In this document: piece after piece, positions 39,851-53,500 of the stretch
Layout: every line of letters begins with the position of its first letter
Position numbering within the stretch: position 1 is the stretch's first letter
NCBI GenBank assembly: GCA_002633005.1
Contig: NMRA01000270.1
Coordinates: forward strand, 270,345-334,344
Reading direction: 5' to 3'
Length of the DNA: 64,000 nucleotides
From: Phoronis australis
Lineage: Eukaryota > Phoronida > Phoronidae
The notes under the pieces: generated by a model
Seen by the model: the letters and a program-made list of their open reading frames with translations, nothing else
Told to the model about the DNA's origin: nothing
Databases searched by the model: none
Made by a program: the position numbers and the translations under genes

Positions 39851-41060
39851 TAAGTGGAACTTGCAGGCTAAGTTACTTTTCTCTGTGGTTGCTTGTCCAG
39901 AGACAACATATAGTGACGATGTGAATATGCACTAGGTTGAAAATTGTTAAATGTTTTTAAGAGCGAGTTTTGTGACGAAAATGATCCACTGCAAATCACT
40001 GAACCGTGTCCAGTAAGTATCATGAGGTGGCGTTGAGGAATAACACTGCATGGTGCAGGCTATGTGAGACCGCGAGATATGTCAGTAGTACCTATTTGCT
40101 GAATTTTTTGTTTTCAAATTTACAAGTTATCAATGAATACAACTGCTCTTTGTTTAGCATAGATTATATTAAAATAGCAGTCTCGTTCATTTCCTGCTGG
40201 TATGCATTAGCATAATTAGCTCGTAGCCTGCAAGTACATCAGGAACTTAATATCTGACTGTACATAAAGTTAAGGCTCTGTAGCTTGGGACCTTATGGAC
40301 ATGTCTGAGTATTAAGCCAAATGTCTACAAAACAACAGATTTTAAAAATTCTGTAGTTTTGTAAACAATTTGTGTTTAATAGCAGTATAGATATTTTCTA
40401 AAAGTGAGCAGCCTGCGGTAGGATTTGATTTTTAACTTTATTAGTCTTTCGTTAATCAGGTCACACGACCGTCTCCCTTTGGTATAATTAAGCAAAAACT
40501 GGTATATTGATAGAAAACAGTGTTAATCAGCAACGTGGCAGAATTTCATTTGATGTATTTAATTGTGCTGTTACAGTCTTCTAAATTCTGTTTTCGTTTT
40601 AAGAAATCATAATGTCCTATTTTTTGATATCCCCTTATGCAAAAGTGGAACATTTTAAATACAATTCCTAACAATGTTTAGAACAGTGCATAAAGAAAAG
40701 GAATCTGATCTGACATTTCTGAGTTATCAGGCTCCGAAGTTGGTCAAATAAAGTTGGGTATTTCGGTGGCATTATTGGCGAAAAGTTTTATTTTCTGAGA
40801 TCAGTCCCAACACAGAACCTCAGCACTTGGAGTCCAATATATTGCTAGTGAAGCAAATACCACTCGATGTTGTAGTATTTTGAGCTTATTTAACTGGTAA
40901 TGGACACGGGTAAGAAATTAAGTAAAAATCACACGTCAGCAGTATTGTGTTATTTGTGTATCCAACAAAAGACTTTGTGTCTCAAGGGAATTATTTTTCC
41001 CTTGTCCACTGTGTACAAACCTTAGCTCACTGTCTTTGAAATCTGTCTACGTATTTCAGA

Positions 41061-44000
41061 ATGGCTTGGATTAGGGAAAACAACCCGTCCTGGATTCACA
41101 GGCTCTGCACAAATGTACTCAAGTGCGGACCCATTCCTAAACATGTAGCCTTTATCATGGATGGAAACAGAAGGTTTGCAAAGAAGAACAGTATGGACAG
41201 AGCCCAGGGTCACTTGATGGGTTTTGACAAGCTATCGCAGGTTAGAGCAGATATGGCTTATGATTCTGTTCATTGATTTTTGTGCTCACATTTTGGCGTC
41301 GTTTTTCATCAGAGCACTTTGACAAATACCAGATTCCCTTAAATGTCGTAAATTGTGGGTTTAAGTTTTTGTCCGGGGTGCATTTGTAGATTACACGTCG
41401 CAAAGAACAAACAAATGAGCAACCAACAATGCAATGTGGGTAGATTACTCTGCATAACATTGCCAAAATAAAATTGGGACACAACATGGTGTTTTGACTG
41501 ATGTTGCTTTGTGTCTCAAAACAGGTAAATATGCGATGAAGATCCGCACCCATTAAGCTGTCAATTTTTAAATAGATTTTAAAATGTATCATCAGTTTCT
41601 GCATTACCTGATTTTAACCGGTCTAGTCATAGTATTTGGTGTTGGAGAAAATGATGGAACAAAATGTTTTTGACTACTCAGGTATGTAATGATTGCAGTT
41701 TTGTCGTGATGCCCCAGTATTTGCTATGACCCTATAAGAGCACCCTCCTGTCATACCAAATCCACTGGAACTCTAAGATCTTACCGCAAAAGGCATTGCT
41801 TGAAACTATGTCCTAACGCTCATCTCCATTTTCAGACGTTAGAATGGTGTTTAGACCTGGGAATCACTGAAGTCACTGTGTACGCGTTTAGTATTGAGAA
41901 CTTCAAGCGGTCCAAGGAAGAAGTAGATGGTTTAATGGAGTTGTCCAGGCAGAAGTTTGCACGTCTAATGCAGGAGAAGTGAGTTAAGCAATTCTGTTTT
42001 TCTTCAGATTTTAATAGTTAAAATGCCTTTATCTGAATGGTATTCGGTGTCCTCAATCCCTTGATTTTGGCGCCGAATATCGTCCCCATTCCCCTCTGAA
42101 AAATATTTAAAAATCATGCGAAATTCCCCTCATGAGGCCCAAAATTTCCCCCGAAGTGATAAAGAAATTGCCCTCGAGGTTCAAATCGCTCGTAACTCAG
42201 ACAGGTGATGATTTGAAACAGCACGAAATGTTTTGGTTACTTGAGGTAGATACTGTTAAGGCTAGCTAAAGGGGTGGTGCTGCTAGTGATGCTGACCGGG
42301 GGGGGAGGGTAGAATTTCCCCCTCACCCCAAAAAATCCACTCTCACAAGGCACAGATACTTTTCAACTCTGGTGAATGAAGGCCCTGGTACTGCATTTAT
42401 AGGTCAATTTAGGTTGAGGGGAGTATCTGCCCCCCCCCCTTCTGGACATGAGCAGTTTTAGTGCTATCGCTAAATTTTGTCTTTCTGAAATTGTTGAAGA
42501 TCCCCCTGGCTAGATCAGCTAGTGGCATCATTCAGTCTCTTGAGGATATCAAAATCATAGTTCACCGATGGCAGTGTCACATGTGTTACCTCGACTTCAT
42601 TGCTTCTGCTCCTTTTGTAAAACAAGAGCCAATTATACCTGAACAATTGGCCTGTTGTGGGGTTACTCTGAGTGATCTGACTATCGCTGCACCCTCTAGT
42701 GACAAACTGGCCTTTTTGGTTACTCTGAGCGATCCGACTACTGACACTCCCTCTCGTGGCAATTTTTATGTTTTGTTTCTGTATCTGCCAAGTCCCTGAA
42801 CAGATGTTTATAAAAATTGGCAGGTATGTCTAAGGTGGGGGATGTCATCTAACAAATTTTGAACATTTTCTACATGTGTGCCCCCTAGTGGCAGTTTTAT
42901 TTTTTGGTGTCCTACTCTGTATCTGCCAAAAGGTTTCGAGGATTATCATGTGAAATTTGATGGGAGTGTTCCTGTTGACGAGAGCATGGCTGAAGTGTAT
43001 TTTCAGCCGAAATCCTATGCGCCAGGAGGGCTTCCCTTGCTGTAAGGAAGGGCTGAAATAATCAATGTCTTTCAAGTTATCAAGTCATTATAGAGTAACA
43101 GCAATGACTCAAAGTGCAAAGCCCATTGGCATGGACGACTTCCAAACAGTTGATGTTACTTGCCTTGAACTGTAAGAATTTACTTGAGTTGTTAATGTCT
43201 TCTTTGCCTTTGAGAATAAGAAAACCTTATGATGAACCGTTCTACCACTCCTTAATGTGAGAACCTGGTTTGTGGAGAATATGCTAATTAGATGTTAGTG
43301 ATTAATTTGAAGGGGTTTGTTTCAGAGAAATGCTGGAAAAACACGGAGTATGTATACGGGTGCTAGGCAACTTGACCCTACTTCCTGTAGACATCCAACA
43401 GATGATAGCTGAAGCCGTAGTCATGACCAGACATCATAACAGGTACGTCTATTAACAACCATCTCTCTTCTTATCAGAATTAAGGTTATAAACTGGGTAA
43501 CTTGTGCCGATAGTAGTCTAATATATAATGTGCCAGCATTTTGAGAAACAGTTTTCTTCACTGAATAATGGGCATCAACTGGTTCTCAAAATGCGGACTC
43601 ATTATATCTCACTATTGCTCTTGTCCCGAAAAAATTCAAGCCTTCCCATAACATGATTGAAAGTGATTTCCAATGCAGACAGATCATTTAGGGCATTGGC
43701 TAGTAAACGCTATGTCGTTAATCCAGTAGTTTTGACACGGTAAGCGAATCATTCCAAAACTTTTCTGCTTCATGCTGATCCAAGATGATGTCTCAGTTGC
43801 TTTTGGTGGTATTAACTAGTTGTTGGCATAGCATGGCAAATTTTAAAACCAGTCTGAGTTGATCTGTGTTACTCCAAGATTTTCACGTTCCGGTTGTACA
43901 AAGGAGGAAATGTGTCTTTAAAGGGAAAAGCAAATGTTTTTTTTTGTCAACTTTGATGTGGCTAGAATATGAACCCCGTGTAATCTTGGTGTGACATGTT

Positions 44001-47000
44001 TAAGCATTCATTGCTGTTGCACTCACTCTTTGTAGCAATAGGAAAATGATGTTAACTCCTTGGCAAAAGGCTGGCACTTTGTTGTGTTTGCATTTACTTG
44101 CACTGAACTAATACAAGGACTGACACTGGCTGTGTTCAGTAAAGCAATAGAGTGAAACACTGTATTTTGTCGATGGAAATGAATGCACACACAAGATGCG
44201 GGCCTTTAGTGCATTTATCACTAATTTGTATGTATTTAGTAAAGATGTTGAGGGTTGCTTTCCCTTTCAAGGACCTGTTATTCAGCTACATAAAGGGCAA
44301 TGTTGTTATTATTGTATTGCCACTAATATGGTAGACCAAGTAATAAAAGCCTTTCTCAACTCCCTTTCTCTTTGAGCATTATATAGGTTTGGAATTTACA
44401 GAGTGGGCTTGAAGTCCAAATGGTCATTTTACAGTTTTGCTAAGAACACTTCATTTTGAACATAAAAAGCATAATTATAAGTTCTACCTTGCATATTACT
44501 CTTGTTGTTGTGCCTAAGACATTAAAAATGGACCAAATGTTTGATCATTGAACAACGTCAGTGACGGCATGAACAGAGTTATAGTAGGTAACACTCACTG
44601 AAAAGTCTGTTGATGATGTCACACCCACTGTGTCTGTTCTCTTGTTTGTAGTGATGGGGAAATGTAGTAGGCTTTATCATTAAATCTGCTGGCCCCAAGG
44701 TGTATTTGATAAAATGTTTGATTGAATGGTAATGAGTTCATGACCTCAACAGTTATGCTTTAAATGTAGTGTTGTGCGTGATTGTGTGGTGTTCAGGTCT
44801 TGTTTTGCATCAAGGTATAACTGAAATAATGGTCATCGTAATCACATGGGGGGGATTGTAAAGCACGTATATATTTACTTGGCAGGTAAATTGGTTTTGA
44901 ATTATCAGTTAAAATCTGGTTCCTGCAAATTTCTTTGACATTGGTAAAATTTCAAAAAGTTTGTGTCATGGAAAGAAAGATACTTTTTGATTTACTACTT
45001 GGACTATCTACCTGTCGAAGTAGTGTTTTGATTTACTGTACTGGTTGTGAAAACGGATTCGACTTGTTTTCTTTGCTTGTGCTCAAGGCTACTTGACTTT
45101 AGTACACTGCTTTATCAGTGGATAACCAGTAGTTGAACATTGGTAAACTGATAATCGATAATGATATTCTTGCTGATACGACCATGAACTAAAAATCTTT
45201 ATAAGTTTTTGTCTCGTACGTTAAACAAAGTGGCTAAAGACTTGTCAGTGGAACAACACAGCAAGTCAGTACTGACGTGACGTATTTGCTGTATTGGTCC
45301 TTGTACATCCCTGGTGACACGACTCATTGTTAAGCAGATGACAAAATAAAAATGGCTTGAAAATGCTTCTCTGTAGTGTTATGTTATGGTATTAAGATAA
45401 TATTCATATTTACCTCCTACCATATCTCATATCTTCATGTTCTTTGTGCAAAAATATTCCTAACTGAAAAATTTTATTTGGAAAAAATTCAGTTGACTAC
45501 CATAGCCTTGCTTGGGCTGCCTGGACCGATATAGCTTCAGATTGAACAGGACCTTTTGGTATTTTCCCGTCAATGACACGTTTTATTAGGCAGAAATGGA
45601 TACATTAAGTTTATAATCGCCAAGTAATTTTTATTTTGTTACTGTTGGTGTTAAATGCATTGTCGTGTAGCACTAGCATCATGGACTGGTGCTCAGTCCT
45701 ATTCGCCTGTGTTTCCTGTTTGCCTTTTCCAAGTATGGTAGCCGTATACTGAGCTTGCTGTGAATGTCTTGAAGTGTGGGTAATTGTTGAGGATTGGGGA
45801 AGATTTGTGAATGGCAGTGTTTTTGGAGATATTGTGGAATTGTTTCATATGGATAGGGTAGGGAAAATATAGCAGAAGGTTCCAAATGACACAAATTATA
45901 GTGCGAATGTTCTTTAACAACAGTCTGTATTAAAATGTACCAATTTTCTGAATGTGAGCTAATATGTAAGAATATTTGATAGACAGTATCAAAGTATTGT
46001 GTGCTGGTAGTTAGGTCGGATCTCTAAAATTCCTTGTGTTTTGAATTTACGGAAACCAAAAGGGTCGAAGAACACCATTGAATGCTATTGAAACTGACAT
46101 TGGAGAACATTTGCAGACGGATTAACCCAATGGCTTCGGACCCACACATGCAGCTGTTTCATGGCTATATGAAGGCTCACAGCTGTTTTGTAACTCTGAG
46201 CTGGTGTTCTCTTGTTGTATGTCCATTTAATATAGCGGCTTGCGTTTTGGAAATTGACATTATTTTTCACACACCTAGCATCAGTCCTATGATGTCAAAT
46301 TTTGGAAAATACTGGATTGCTCAGAGATATGTCACAGCTGGTATTGTGGCATGAGGACACTTGATCTATCTGGTGAACCTTTGACCTATATACCAGTAGA
46401 ACCCATGTTGAATAGGTGAACTCTGAATGGGGTTATTATCCTAGGTAGGTAAGTGGAGGGGGATTATTGCACATGTTTGTTCAGCATTGCACTGTGTGTT
46501 CAAGGTGAACTTTCAATGTGCTCAGTTCTGATAGACTGACCCGGCTTTACTGAGAATCCTATATTTCATTAACCTATATTAATCAATAGTATCATTTTTG
46601 GATACTGATACATAATTCCTATGTATCACATTATCATCATGTAATTGTTCTTCAAATTCATAAAAACTGCTACTAAAGACAACTTAGTTCACAAGAGTTT
46701 GTGTCTAGAGAGCTAAGCTACAGAAAAAATACCAAAAATAAATTCAAAAGGCACTCCATCTCATTCCTAGCTGACTGCAGATAATGTCTTTCTGTATTCC
46801 CAATGGTAATGACATTTCTCTAGCTTCGATGATAACATGTTCACTAGCTGACTTGTTCATTAGCTTGGAAGCAAAGCTGTAGCAGTATTTAGCTGTATAT
46901 ATCTGTTTGTGACATTTCCTGTATCATTCTACCACTAGAAAGGTTCTCTTATAAATGAACAAGAATAAATAGATAAATAATAGGTCCGTTTTTTGCTTCC

Positions 47001-48348
47001 AGGGCAACCCTAAATGTCTGTTTTGCATACACATCTCGTGAAGAAATTTGCCATTCCATGAAAGAGGTTATAGAAGGTGTGCAGTGTGGAATATTGAAAC
47101 TCAGGTAATTTCAGTGTATTCAGGAATGTGAAATGAATGTGAAATGTGTTAAAGGTCGCCCGTAGTTGGGGGTGTTTCATGTTCTGTTGTCGTTTTTGAA
47201 TGCATCGTGTTACAGTTGCTGTCTCGTGACACCACAGATAATTGGGGGACACTTAAGCTGGTTTTATAATTTGCCTTTTAGGTGGTGAGATTTGACTTGG
47301 GCATGTTTGAATGGCACGTGACTTGAGAATTTTTCCTGCAAAGATTTGCTTATCAAAATGTGTTTTTCGATACACTTTGATGCCAACATTCAATCTTTCA
47401 GTTATGTTTAATAATTCCTGCGTACTTAGTCTTACTTTAACCAAAAACATGCTTTCAACTCTGGTGTGCTTAAGTAACAAATGTTGTTTTTTATCATATT
47501 GTGCATACGTTAATAGATGTGATGTCACCGGGTGTTTATGAGCCGCTAACTGTCCCACGATGCATTGGATGGACAAGAGCAGGGCTGTAGATATACTCCC
47601 CCAGTTTGGGCAGATATTTGTCATAAAACTCATTGCTGTGTTGTGGGTTACAGAAGAGAAGGACTTACTTTGTCTTTACTGTTCTGTTGTACCAAGTGGC
47701 GCCTCATGGTTGATTTAGTGCTGTTTACGCTACAAAAGTTGACACGGATCAGCTGACATAGAACGAGTTGTTCCAGCGGTTGGTTGGCTATACTTGGTTT
47801 CATATTCCAATAAAAGATAATACATAGTTCTCTTCTGATATGCAATCTATCTTAACTGTTCTTTTGCATTTGCCAACCAGCCATAACCAAAATACCAATT
47901 ACAGTCAGTTAACAGCTGAATAAATAGTATAAAAAAATATTCTTTTGTTCAGGCTAAAATGCAAAGATCACGACATTACAACTATACAGTAAATCCGGCT
48001 TGAAGTACAACAATTTATTTTATTATTTAAAATGAGGGTAGCCTCTTCAGTGACAGCATTGCTTTTCAAAAGGGCAATCAACAACAGCCATAAAGTAGTA
48101 TAACAATAATCAGATACAGGTAACAAAGCAGCAATTAAAAACAGGTTGAGAATGAAACTTTGACCAAGAGAAATGAAAGAAGGAGATGATTCTAAATAGT
48201 GAGAGCAAGTACAATAATGAAAAATGACGGTATTTAAGAAAGGCAAGGTGTAAGAATAGGTATGTAAATTACAGCCACTTTTTAACATTAAGTTTGACTA
48301 TTTATTGAATTGGGCCATTTAATTTCTGGGCTAAGAGAGTTCCATACT

Positions 48349-48379
<31 letters not shown>

Positions 48380-51300
48380 TAAAAGATCTCTTGCTGATCT
48401 TCGATTAAATTTTTTTAAAAGAAACATTACCAGTAATGGAAGAACGTGTGAAGTATATAGTTTGACTGCTGCTGAATTTGTGGCCGAGATATGTTGGAGC
48501 CAAGCCGTTGACACTTCTGTTTCCTACAACAGAAAGATAGATATTTATTTCTTATTACTTTAACACAGTGTGAAACTTCAGATTGCATCAACATCAGAAT
48601 TACTTAATAATCACTGAAACAAGTTTACGTTAACACCAGCATGGTATGTACAGACTGTACAATAAGTCTAAACATCAGTGTATATTACAAAACAAACAGC
48701 AGCAAGTCATTGGCCTGGTCCACAACATTAGAAATGAACCTGAGGGTCACACCAAAAAGAAATGAGCAAAGCATGATATAAAAAATAAGCCTGGCAACTG
48801 CTTCACGACACTCAACTATTGATAATGATTGTAAAAATACAAGGGGAATTTAAGAGCATGGCAGAACCCCTATTCAAAACAATATCAAATGGCGCTTGGA
48901 GATGTCCCACCTACACCTCAGTGCAAAATATAAAAAAGTCTGCAGATTCTCTTATGAGTAGTCACACCAACGACATTGTGTGACATGCAGACAGACCTTC
49001 GTGAATACTTTGACTCTCTTAACATGCTGTGGGGACAAAAAATCATGCCAACGACATTGTGTGACATACAGATTGACTGCCACAAGTTTGGAATTAAAAC
49101 TGTAAATTTCGAAAAAATGAATGCAAAAAATCACATAGCTTTCATTTACAAAACTGAAGCAAAATTTAAATAACGATGTTCATATACCACTTCTCTATAG
49201 CACAGCTCAAAACTAGCACCAAGCAAACACCAAGGCACTGCGCAACCGGCAGTGGTATATATCGTACCTACATTTTGAGAACCAGTTTTATCCAGCGAAC
49301 AAACTACATCAAACTGGTTCTCAGAATTTGGCATGTTATATAGGACTATTTCATGGGATGCGGCAATTAACCCTTCAGACATTCGCACCCCCGAACTGCC
49401 AAATGGAAGCTGGGAGAATTTTATGGGGGGGGGGCATGGCCCCTTTGGCCCCCCTCTAAATTCGCCACTGACATCTATATACTTTGTGTACTGTACAATA
49501 TTTTAAATACATTCTTAGTTTTCACTTTAAACTGAAGATTATCTGATTACCGTACTTTGTGTTACGGCAGGGTCAAATGTCTGGAAAGAAATTTGTACTG
49601 CCTAGGGGAAGAATCCCACAGCCGCACACCTTAATTGCCTACTAAAATCTGACAGGTGACAGAAATTCTGCTTGAAGCTTTGAACACGGTCTTTTCAAGA
49701 AGTATTCCTGTCTCTCAGTGCGATGAACACTCGATCAGTTCAATCTTAGGTGTAGCTATTTCCCCTCAGCGTTTTCTACTAGCTGCTACCCGTGCTTTCG
49801 GATTTGCGTTTTATTGCAACAAATTGATTATGGTGTATTTCGGCCTTTTGGTTGGAAATTATAAGTTGCCTCATGGTGACGAATCACAACATACCCTCTG
49901 TAAATTCTTACGCTCTGCTCTTACACAAGATGGTAAATTTTTATATCATTAAAAACTTCACTTTCTGGCCTAGAAAGAAAATTCAAAGTTCTAAAATGCT
50001 TAGTTTTTTGCGAGAAATTCGGTTAAGCACTTTTAGCAGGTACATTTTTTAAATATTAGTTTTTTTGCCAACAGTCGACAGGCACATAGCTTTATGGCAT
50101 AATGAAGTGTCATTAAAGGATTACGTATGTGACCGTGCAGCCCAAGCAACTGGACTGAATTCAATGGGCTATTGTGTTCGCATTAGCCAACTCCAACCAT
50201 CGGACGATCGTTGTCCGATGGTCAATTTTTAGTTGGGCAGGGTCCGTCATGGAGAACAGTTGGAATCTTGACTTTACTTAAGCAGCATCTTGTGTCTTGT
50301 GAAAGTTTATTGTAGTTTATATGTTCCCAGATGTATATATATATATGTGTGCATATTGCAGTTGTAGGTGCATTTCAGTACTTTGTGATACTGTTGTTAA
50401 TCCGTACTCTTTAGTATACATTTACTGTACTGTATTAGGATATATCCGTGGTCTAAAAATACTACTTAAGAGCATGTTATGTACTTAAATCAGAGTCAAC
50501 TCGTACACTGTCTCGGCAGTACGAATTAGTGTTCTGGATTGGCCAATTGGCCAGATATGTCATGCGATTAAAATACGTACGTCTCCTGTCATTGTAGTGA
50601 CATATCCGAAGATCTTCTCAATAAGGGCCTATACAGCTGGCCGTCACCTCACCCCGACCTACTACTAAGGACATCTGGTGAGGTACGCCTGAGTGACTTC
50701 CTCTTATGGCAGGTGAGTCATTGTGTTAACATTGCTTACATGACAAACATATGCTCTTCCAAGAAGACATGTTAATAAAGCAGTTGTTTAGTATGTTTCC
50801 AGGAATTTTGATTATTTTAAGGTGATGTTTATTTATTCAATAATACACAGAACATACAAGGAATATAATGTCAACTCAGAAATTGTGAGGCGTTATATCT
50901 GGGTTGTAGACAGTACATAGATGAAAGTAGTATACATAGAATTATATACTGTAAACTCGCGAGTTAATGTCCATGCCCGAGTAATTACCCAGCCCCGACT
51001 TACCAAATTTCGATGTAAGTGCCCACTGCACGGGAAATCGCCCATCACCTACTTTGCACAAATTTCAGCTTCTCAGGTAATCGTCCATCCCCAACTTACC
51101 ACTTATTGAACTTGTGCTTAAACTTGTGCTTTTGTTCTCAGCTTTGCCTGGGGCAGGAAACACGGCATGCTTGGGTATGATATATGATAGTCTTGAAAAG
51201 TGCATTTTTAGCCAGCATTTGTGGAATACCTTAAGTTCTACTACTACCTTTTCTGGTCTTTTGTTAAATTAATTTGGCCAAAAATGTAGATGACACTTTT

Positions 51301-53500
51301 CTACTATGAGATTAGTCATCATTTACAAATTATCTCGATCAGACTGTGAAGTTATTCGCGTACAGATTGCATGCAGATATCTCCCAGGTTGACCCAGATT
51401 TGAATTGAGCAATTAATCACTCACCCCTCTCGTTGCAATTGCAAAGTTTAGGTTGGCGCTCGAACAAATCAACTGTGTCGGGAAGAAATGAAATGTAGTC
51501 ACGTTCACTGATCTGAAACAGTACTTGCTGACATGGAAGTGGACTGCCATTCGAGTTTCATAAAGTTCCACCATATGACATTTTGCAGCGTGCTTTTATA
51601 TTTGAAAACATCCGAGTTTTTAGTTACGGTCTTGCGAAATCACCCTTTCAAAGTCGAAATCCCGTTTCCGTTTGAGCCGTGACAAACTTAGTGGTTGTCG
51701 GGTTCTGCTAATTGACCAAGTTCCGTGCTCGAATGGACTCGCCCAGTTCAGCTAAAATTTGGATGTAAGCGGCCACTGCTTGAGTAATCGCACACCCTCG
51801 ACTTTTGCCAATTGACGGTTTAAGCGCCCACTGCTTGGGTAATCGCCCACCCCCTTGTCTCAGGATTTCCCAATTTAAGCACCCAGGGTGTTAACCTGCG
51901 AGTTTATGGTAAATAGTATCTAATATAAGTATTCAAATATGTTATGCTGTCACAAAAAACGGATTATACAGATATGGAAATCAGAAGTAACAAGATTTAT
52001 AAGCAAGCATAAGAATTTAATAACACTATTTAATTTTGATTTGTATCTTATACACTGTTCTGAAATGAGGGCTACTGTTTTTCCATTTTTAATTGGTTTC
52101 CTTTTTACAGAGCGCATTTTCTGTTCTCTCCTTTATGGAGGTTCTGTGGCCGGAGTTTAGTCGTTGGCATCTCTATGCGGGGGTACTTCATTACCAAAGA
52201 AACTATCAAGGCGTTAAGGTAGGTTGAATAAATAGGACTAAGTGTAGATTCACCTGAAAGAGCTGAGTAAGTGACTAGTTTAGCTGACATCTGAGCGAAA
52301 AAGTTTCAAAAAGAAATTTGTCACACCTTATGATAAAGAGAGGGAGCTCGAATAATTTGGTGTGAATTATTCTTTAGATCCAGTTTTACATCTTGTTGTC
52401 GGTAATGACTTTTATTTTGTATTTATACATGGCTTGTTGTAGCTTGACGTTTTAACTAAAAATAGCATAATGATGGGACTTTAAAAAATTAAGCTGAAAA
52501 TAAGACAGCTTTAAAGTGAGATGGATTTGTTTCAATAATGGTGATGCGAGTGGGCAGTGGTTCACACTATTCCAGGTGATGGAAGCATATATTAACTTCT
52601 GACATTACCTAAAATTATGATACTGTTGTTATTTATGGCCTGTTACTTGTCCTTCACAAATGCATGTGGGTCATACTGGCCATAGTTTGCAGTTTTATCA
52701 GTTGAAACCGTGATGTCAAATTCTGTGTGTGTTTAATTTTGATTAACTGATGTGCCTGAAATTAATGAAGCATTGTGGTCTGCATTAGTCTCTTCATCAT
52801 CGCATTCACACATGTTGCAGGTTACTGTGTTAAATACAAGATTCTAGAATGGAGCCACTCTCCTCTCTTAGCTTGAAGAAAGCTGATTCGGGAAATAATC
52901 GCTATACTCTGTGATATTATTTTTGAATTATTTTTTAACTTCTACTATGCATCGAGTCAATTTATTTAACATCAAGCTGTAGGTTGCAATTTATTTTTAC
53001 GTGTGGAGAAGTATCCTTTGGAAGCGAACTCAAGGAGTTAACAAGAAATATTGGCTGACCACTTCTAAATGCATGAGAAAAAGATGATACATTTAAACTA
53101 CATTTAAACTTGGGCGGAATTGGGGAGGGAGAGGGATTCTAGGAAGGATTCTTTGCTTATAGAAATATTTCGAATTCTCTACTCAGTACTTCGAGCCAAT
53201 ATGTGTTTGTAAAATGTTAAATTAACTCGAATCTGACATTTCTTTTGTCTCGTATTGTAGGATGCCGAACAAAAACATATCGACCTGGCTGATCGTCTGC
53301 AGAGTGAGTCGGACTTCAAATGTGTAATAGCAGATCACAGTCACTTGGCCGATAATCCCAAAGACATACAGGAAAAAATGGCCCAATATAAACAAAACAG
53401 GGAGCAGAGAATAAACAACTTCATTCAACATCTGCAGCAGAAACAGAACAAGTATTTTGAAAGTCTTTGTTCTAGTGAACATGCCGTCACAGTTACTTGA
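41061..53500 (+). CDS. DHDDS: Dehydrodolichyl diphosphate synthase catalytic subunit
   Basis: Cis-prenyltransferase that makes the polyprenyl chain of dolichol on the ER, in animals as a complex with NUS1/NgBR, for N-glycosylation. Seven coding exons: 41061-41240, 41836-41978, 43326-43442, 47003-47104, 50598-50712, 52111-52218, 53261-53500 (stop TGA). Phases agree and give 1005 nt, 334 residues; human DHDDS is 333. Key sequence: [15 protein letters not shown] with catalytic Asp34, [48 protein letters not shown], and [18 protein letters not shown] with the diphosphate-binding Arg/Ser block. The C-terminal helix is charged. The ATG lies one base after a 3' splice site (TATTTCAG), so the 5' UTR is on an upstream exon, probably near 38.0 kb. 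Head to head with the BRWD gene. Confidence 0.96.
42049..42385. mobile_element. Dispersed ~300-bp repeat, copy 2
   Basis: Same family as 19371-19654: TCCTCAATCCCTTGATTTT, blocks of AAATTCCCCTC, GGTTACTTGAGG, GGTAGAATTTCCCCCTC and CTCACAAGGCACAGATAC. In the DHDDS intron between coding exons 2 and 3. Confidence 0.7.
42386..43325. other. DHDDS intron 2 remainder
   Basis: No exon. Two or three diverged copies of a TTACTCTGAG(T/C)GATC motif followed by CCCTCTAGTG or CCCTCTCGTG occur near 42660-42770, and CCCCCTAGTGGCA near 42880, suggesting a degenerate tandem repeat. Confidence 0.4.
43508..43618. mobile_element. Palindromic MITE, copy 3
   Basis: TAGTCTAATATATAATG, TTTTGAGAAACAG, CACTGAATAATGGGCATC, CTGGTTCTCAAAATG, CATTATATCTCACTATTGC. 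Intron between DHDDS coding exons 3 and 4. Confidence 0.8.
43619..47002. other. DHDDS intron 3 remainder
   Basis: 3.4 kb of AT-rich intron. Short open frames exist but resemble nothing I know and lack support from splice sites. Confidence 0.45.
48290..48530 (-). pseudogene. Non-LTR retrotransposon (LINE) ORF2 C-terminal fragment
   Basis: Minus-strand translation gives [28 protein letters not shown], a stop, then [20 protein letters not shown] followed by SPEIK. This is the typical end of LINE reverse-transcriptase proteins (NGLAPxYL .. YxTRS .. Fx.AAxxWNSLPxxIK). A stop codon shows that it is inactive. The Ala run is coded by the microsatellite at 48349-48378. In the DHDDS intron between coding exons 4 and 5. 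Confidence 0.75.
48349..48378. repeat. (GCA)10 microsatellite
   Basis: Ten uninterrupted GCA units, on the minus strand GCT/GCA Ala codons inside the LINE fragment. Confidence 0.97.
49248..49350. mobile_element. Palindromic MITE, copy 4
   Basis: GGCAGTGGTATATATCG, ATTTTGAGAACCAGTTTTAT, AAACTGGTTCTCAGAATT, GTTATATAGGACTATT. More diverged at the centre than the other copies. Confidence 0.8.
49427..49470. mobile_element. Half of a CAGTGGCG-type MITE
   Basis: G-rich run, then GGCCCCCCTCTAAATTCGCC and ACTG, the right end of the element type seen complete at 54441-54513. Confidence 0.5.
49471..50597. other. DHDDS intron 4, 3' part
   Basis: AT-rich intron with a short AT dinucleotide run near 50333-50345. 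No exon recognised. Confidence 0.4.
50949..51913. mobile_element. About 0.96-kb element with TAAACTCGC inverted ends
   Basis: Left end CTGTAAACTCGCGAGTTAA and right end TTAACCTGCGAGTTTATGG are inverted copies with few mismatches. Subterminal blocks of the type GCCCACTGCTTGGGTAATCG and CCCACCCC occur near both ends (about 51017-51100 and 51770-51890). No transposase is visible, so it is probably a non-autonomous DNA transposon. Intron between DHDDS coding exons 5 and 6. Confidence 0.6.
52219..53260. other. DHDDS intron 6
   Basis: 1.0-kb AT-rich intron between coding exons 6 and 7. No recognisable element. Confidence 0.4.
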
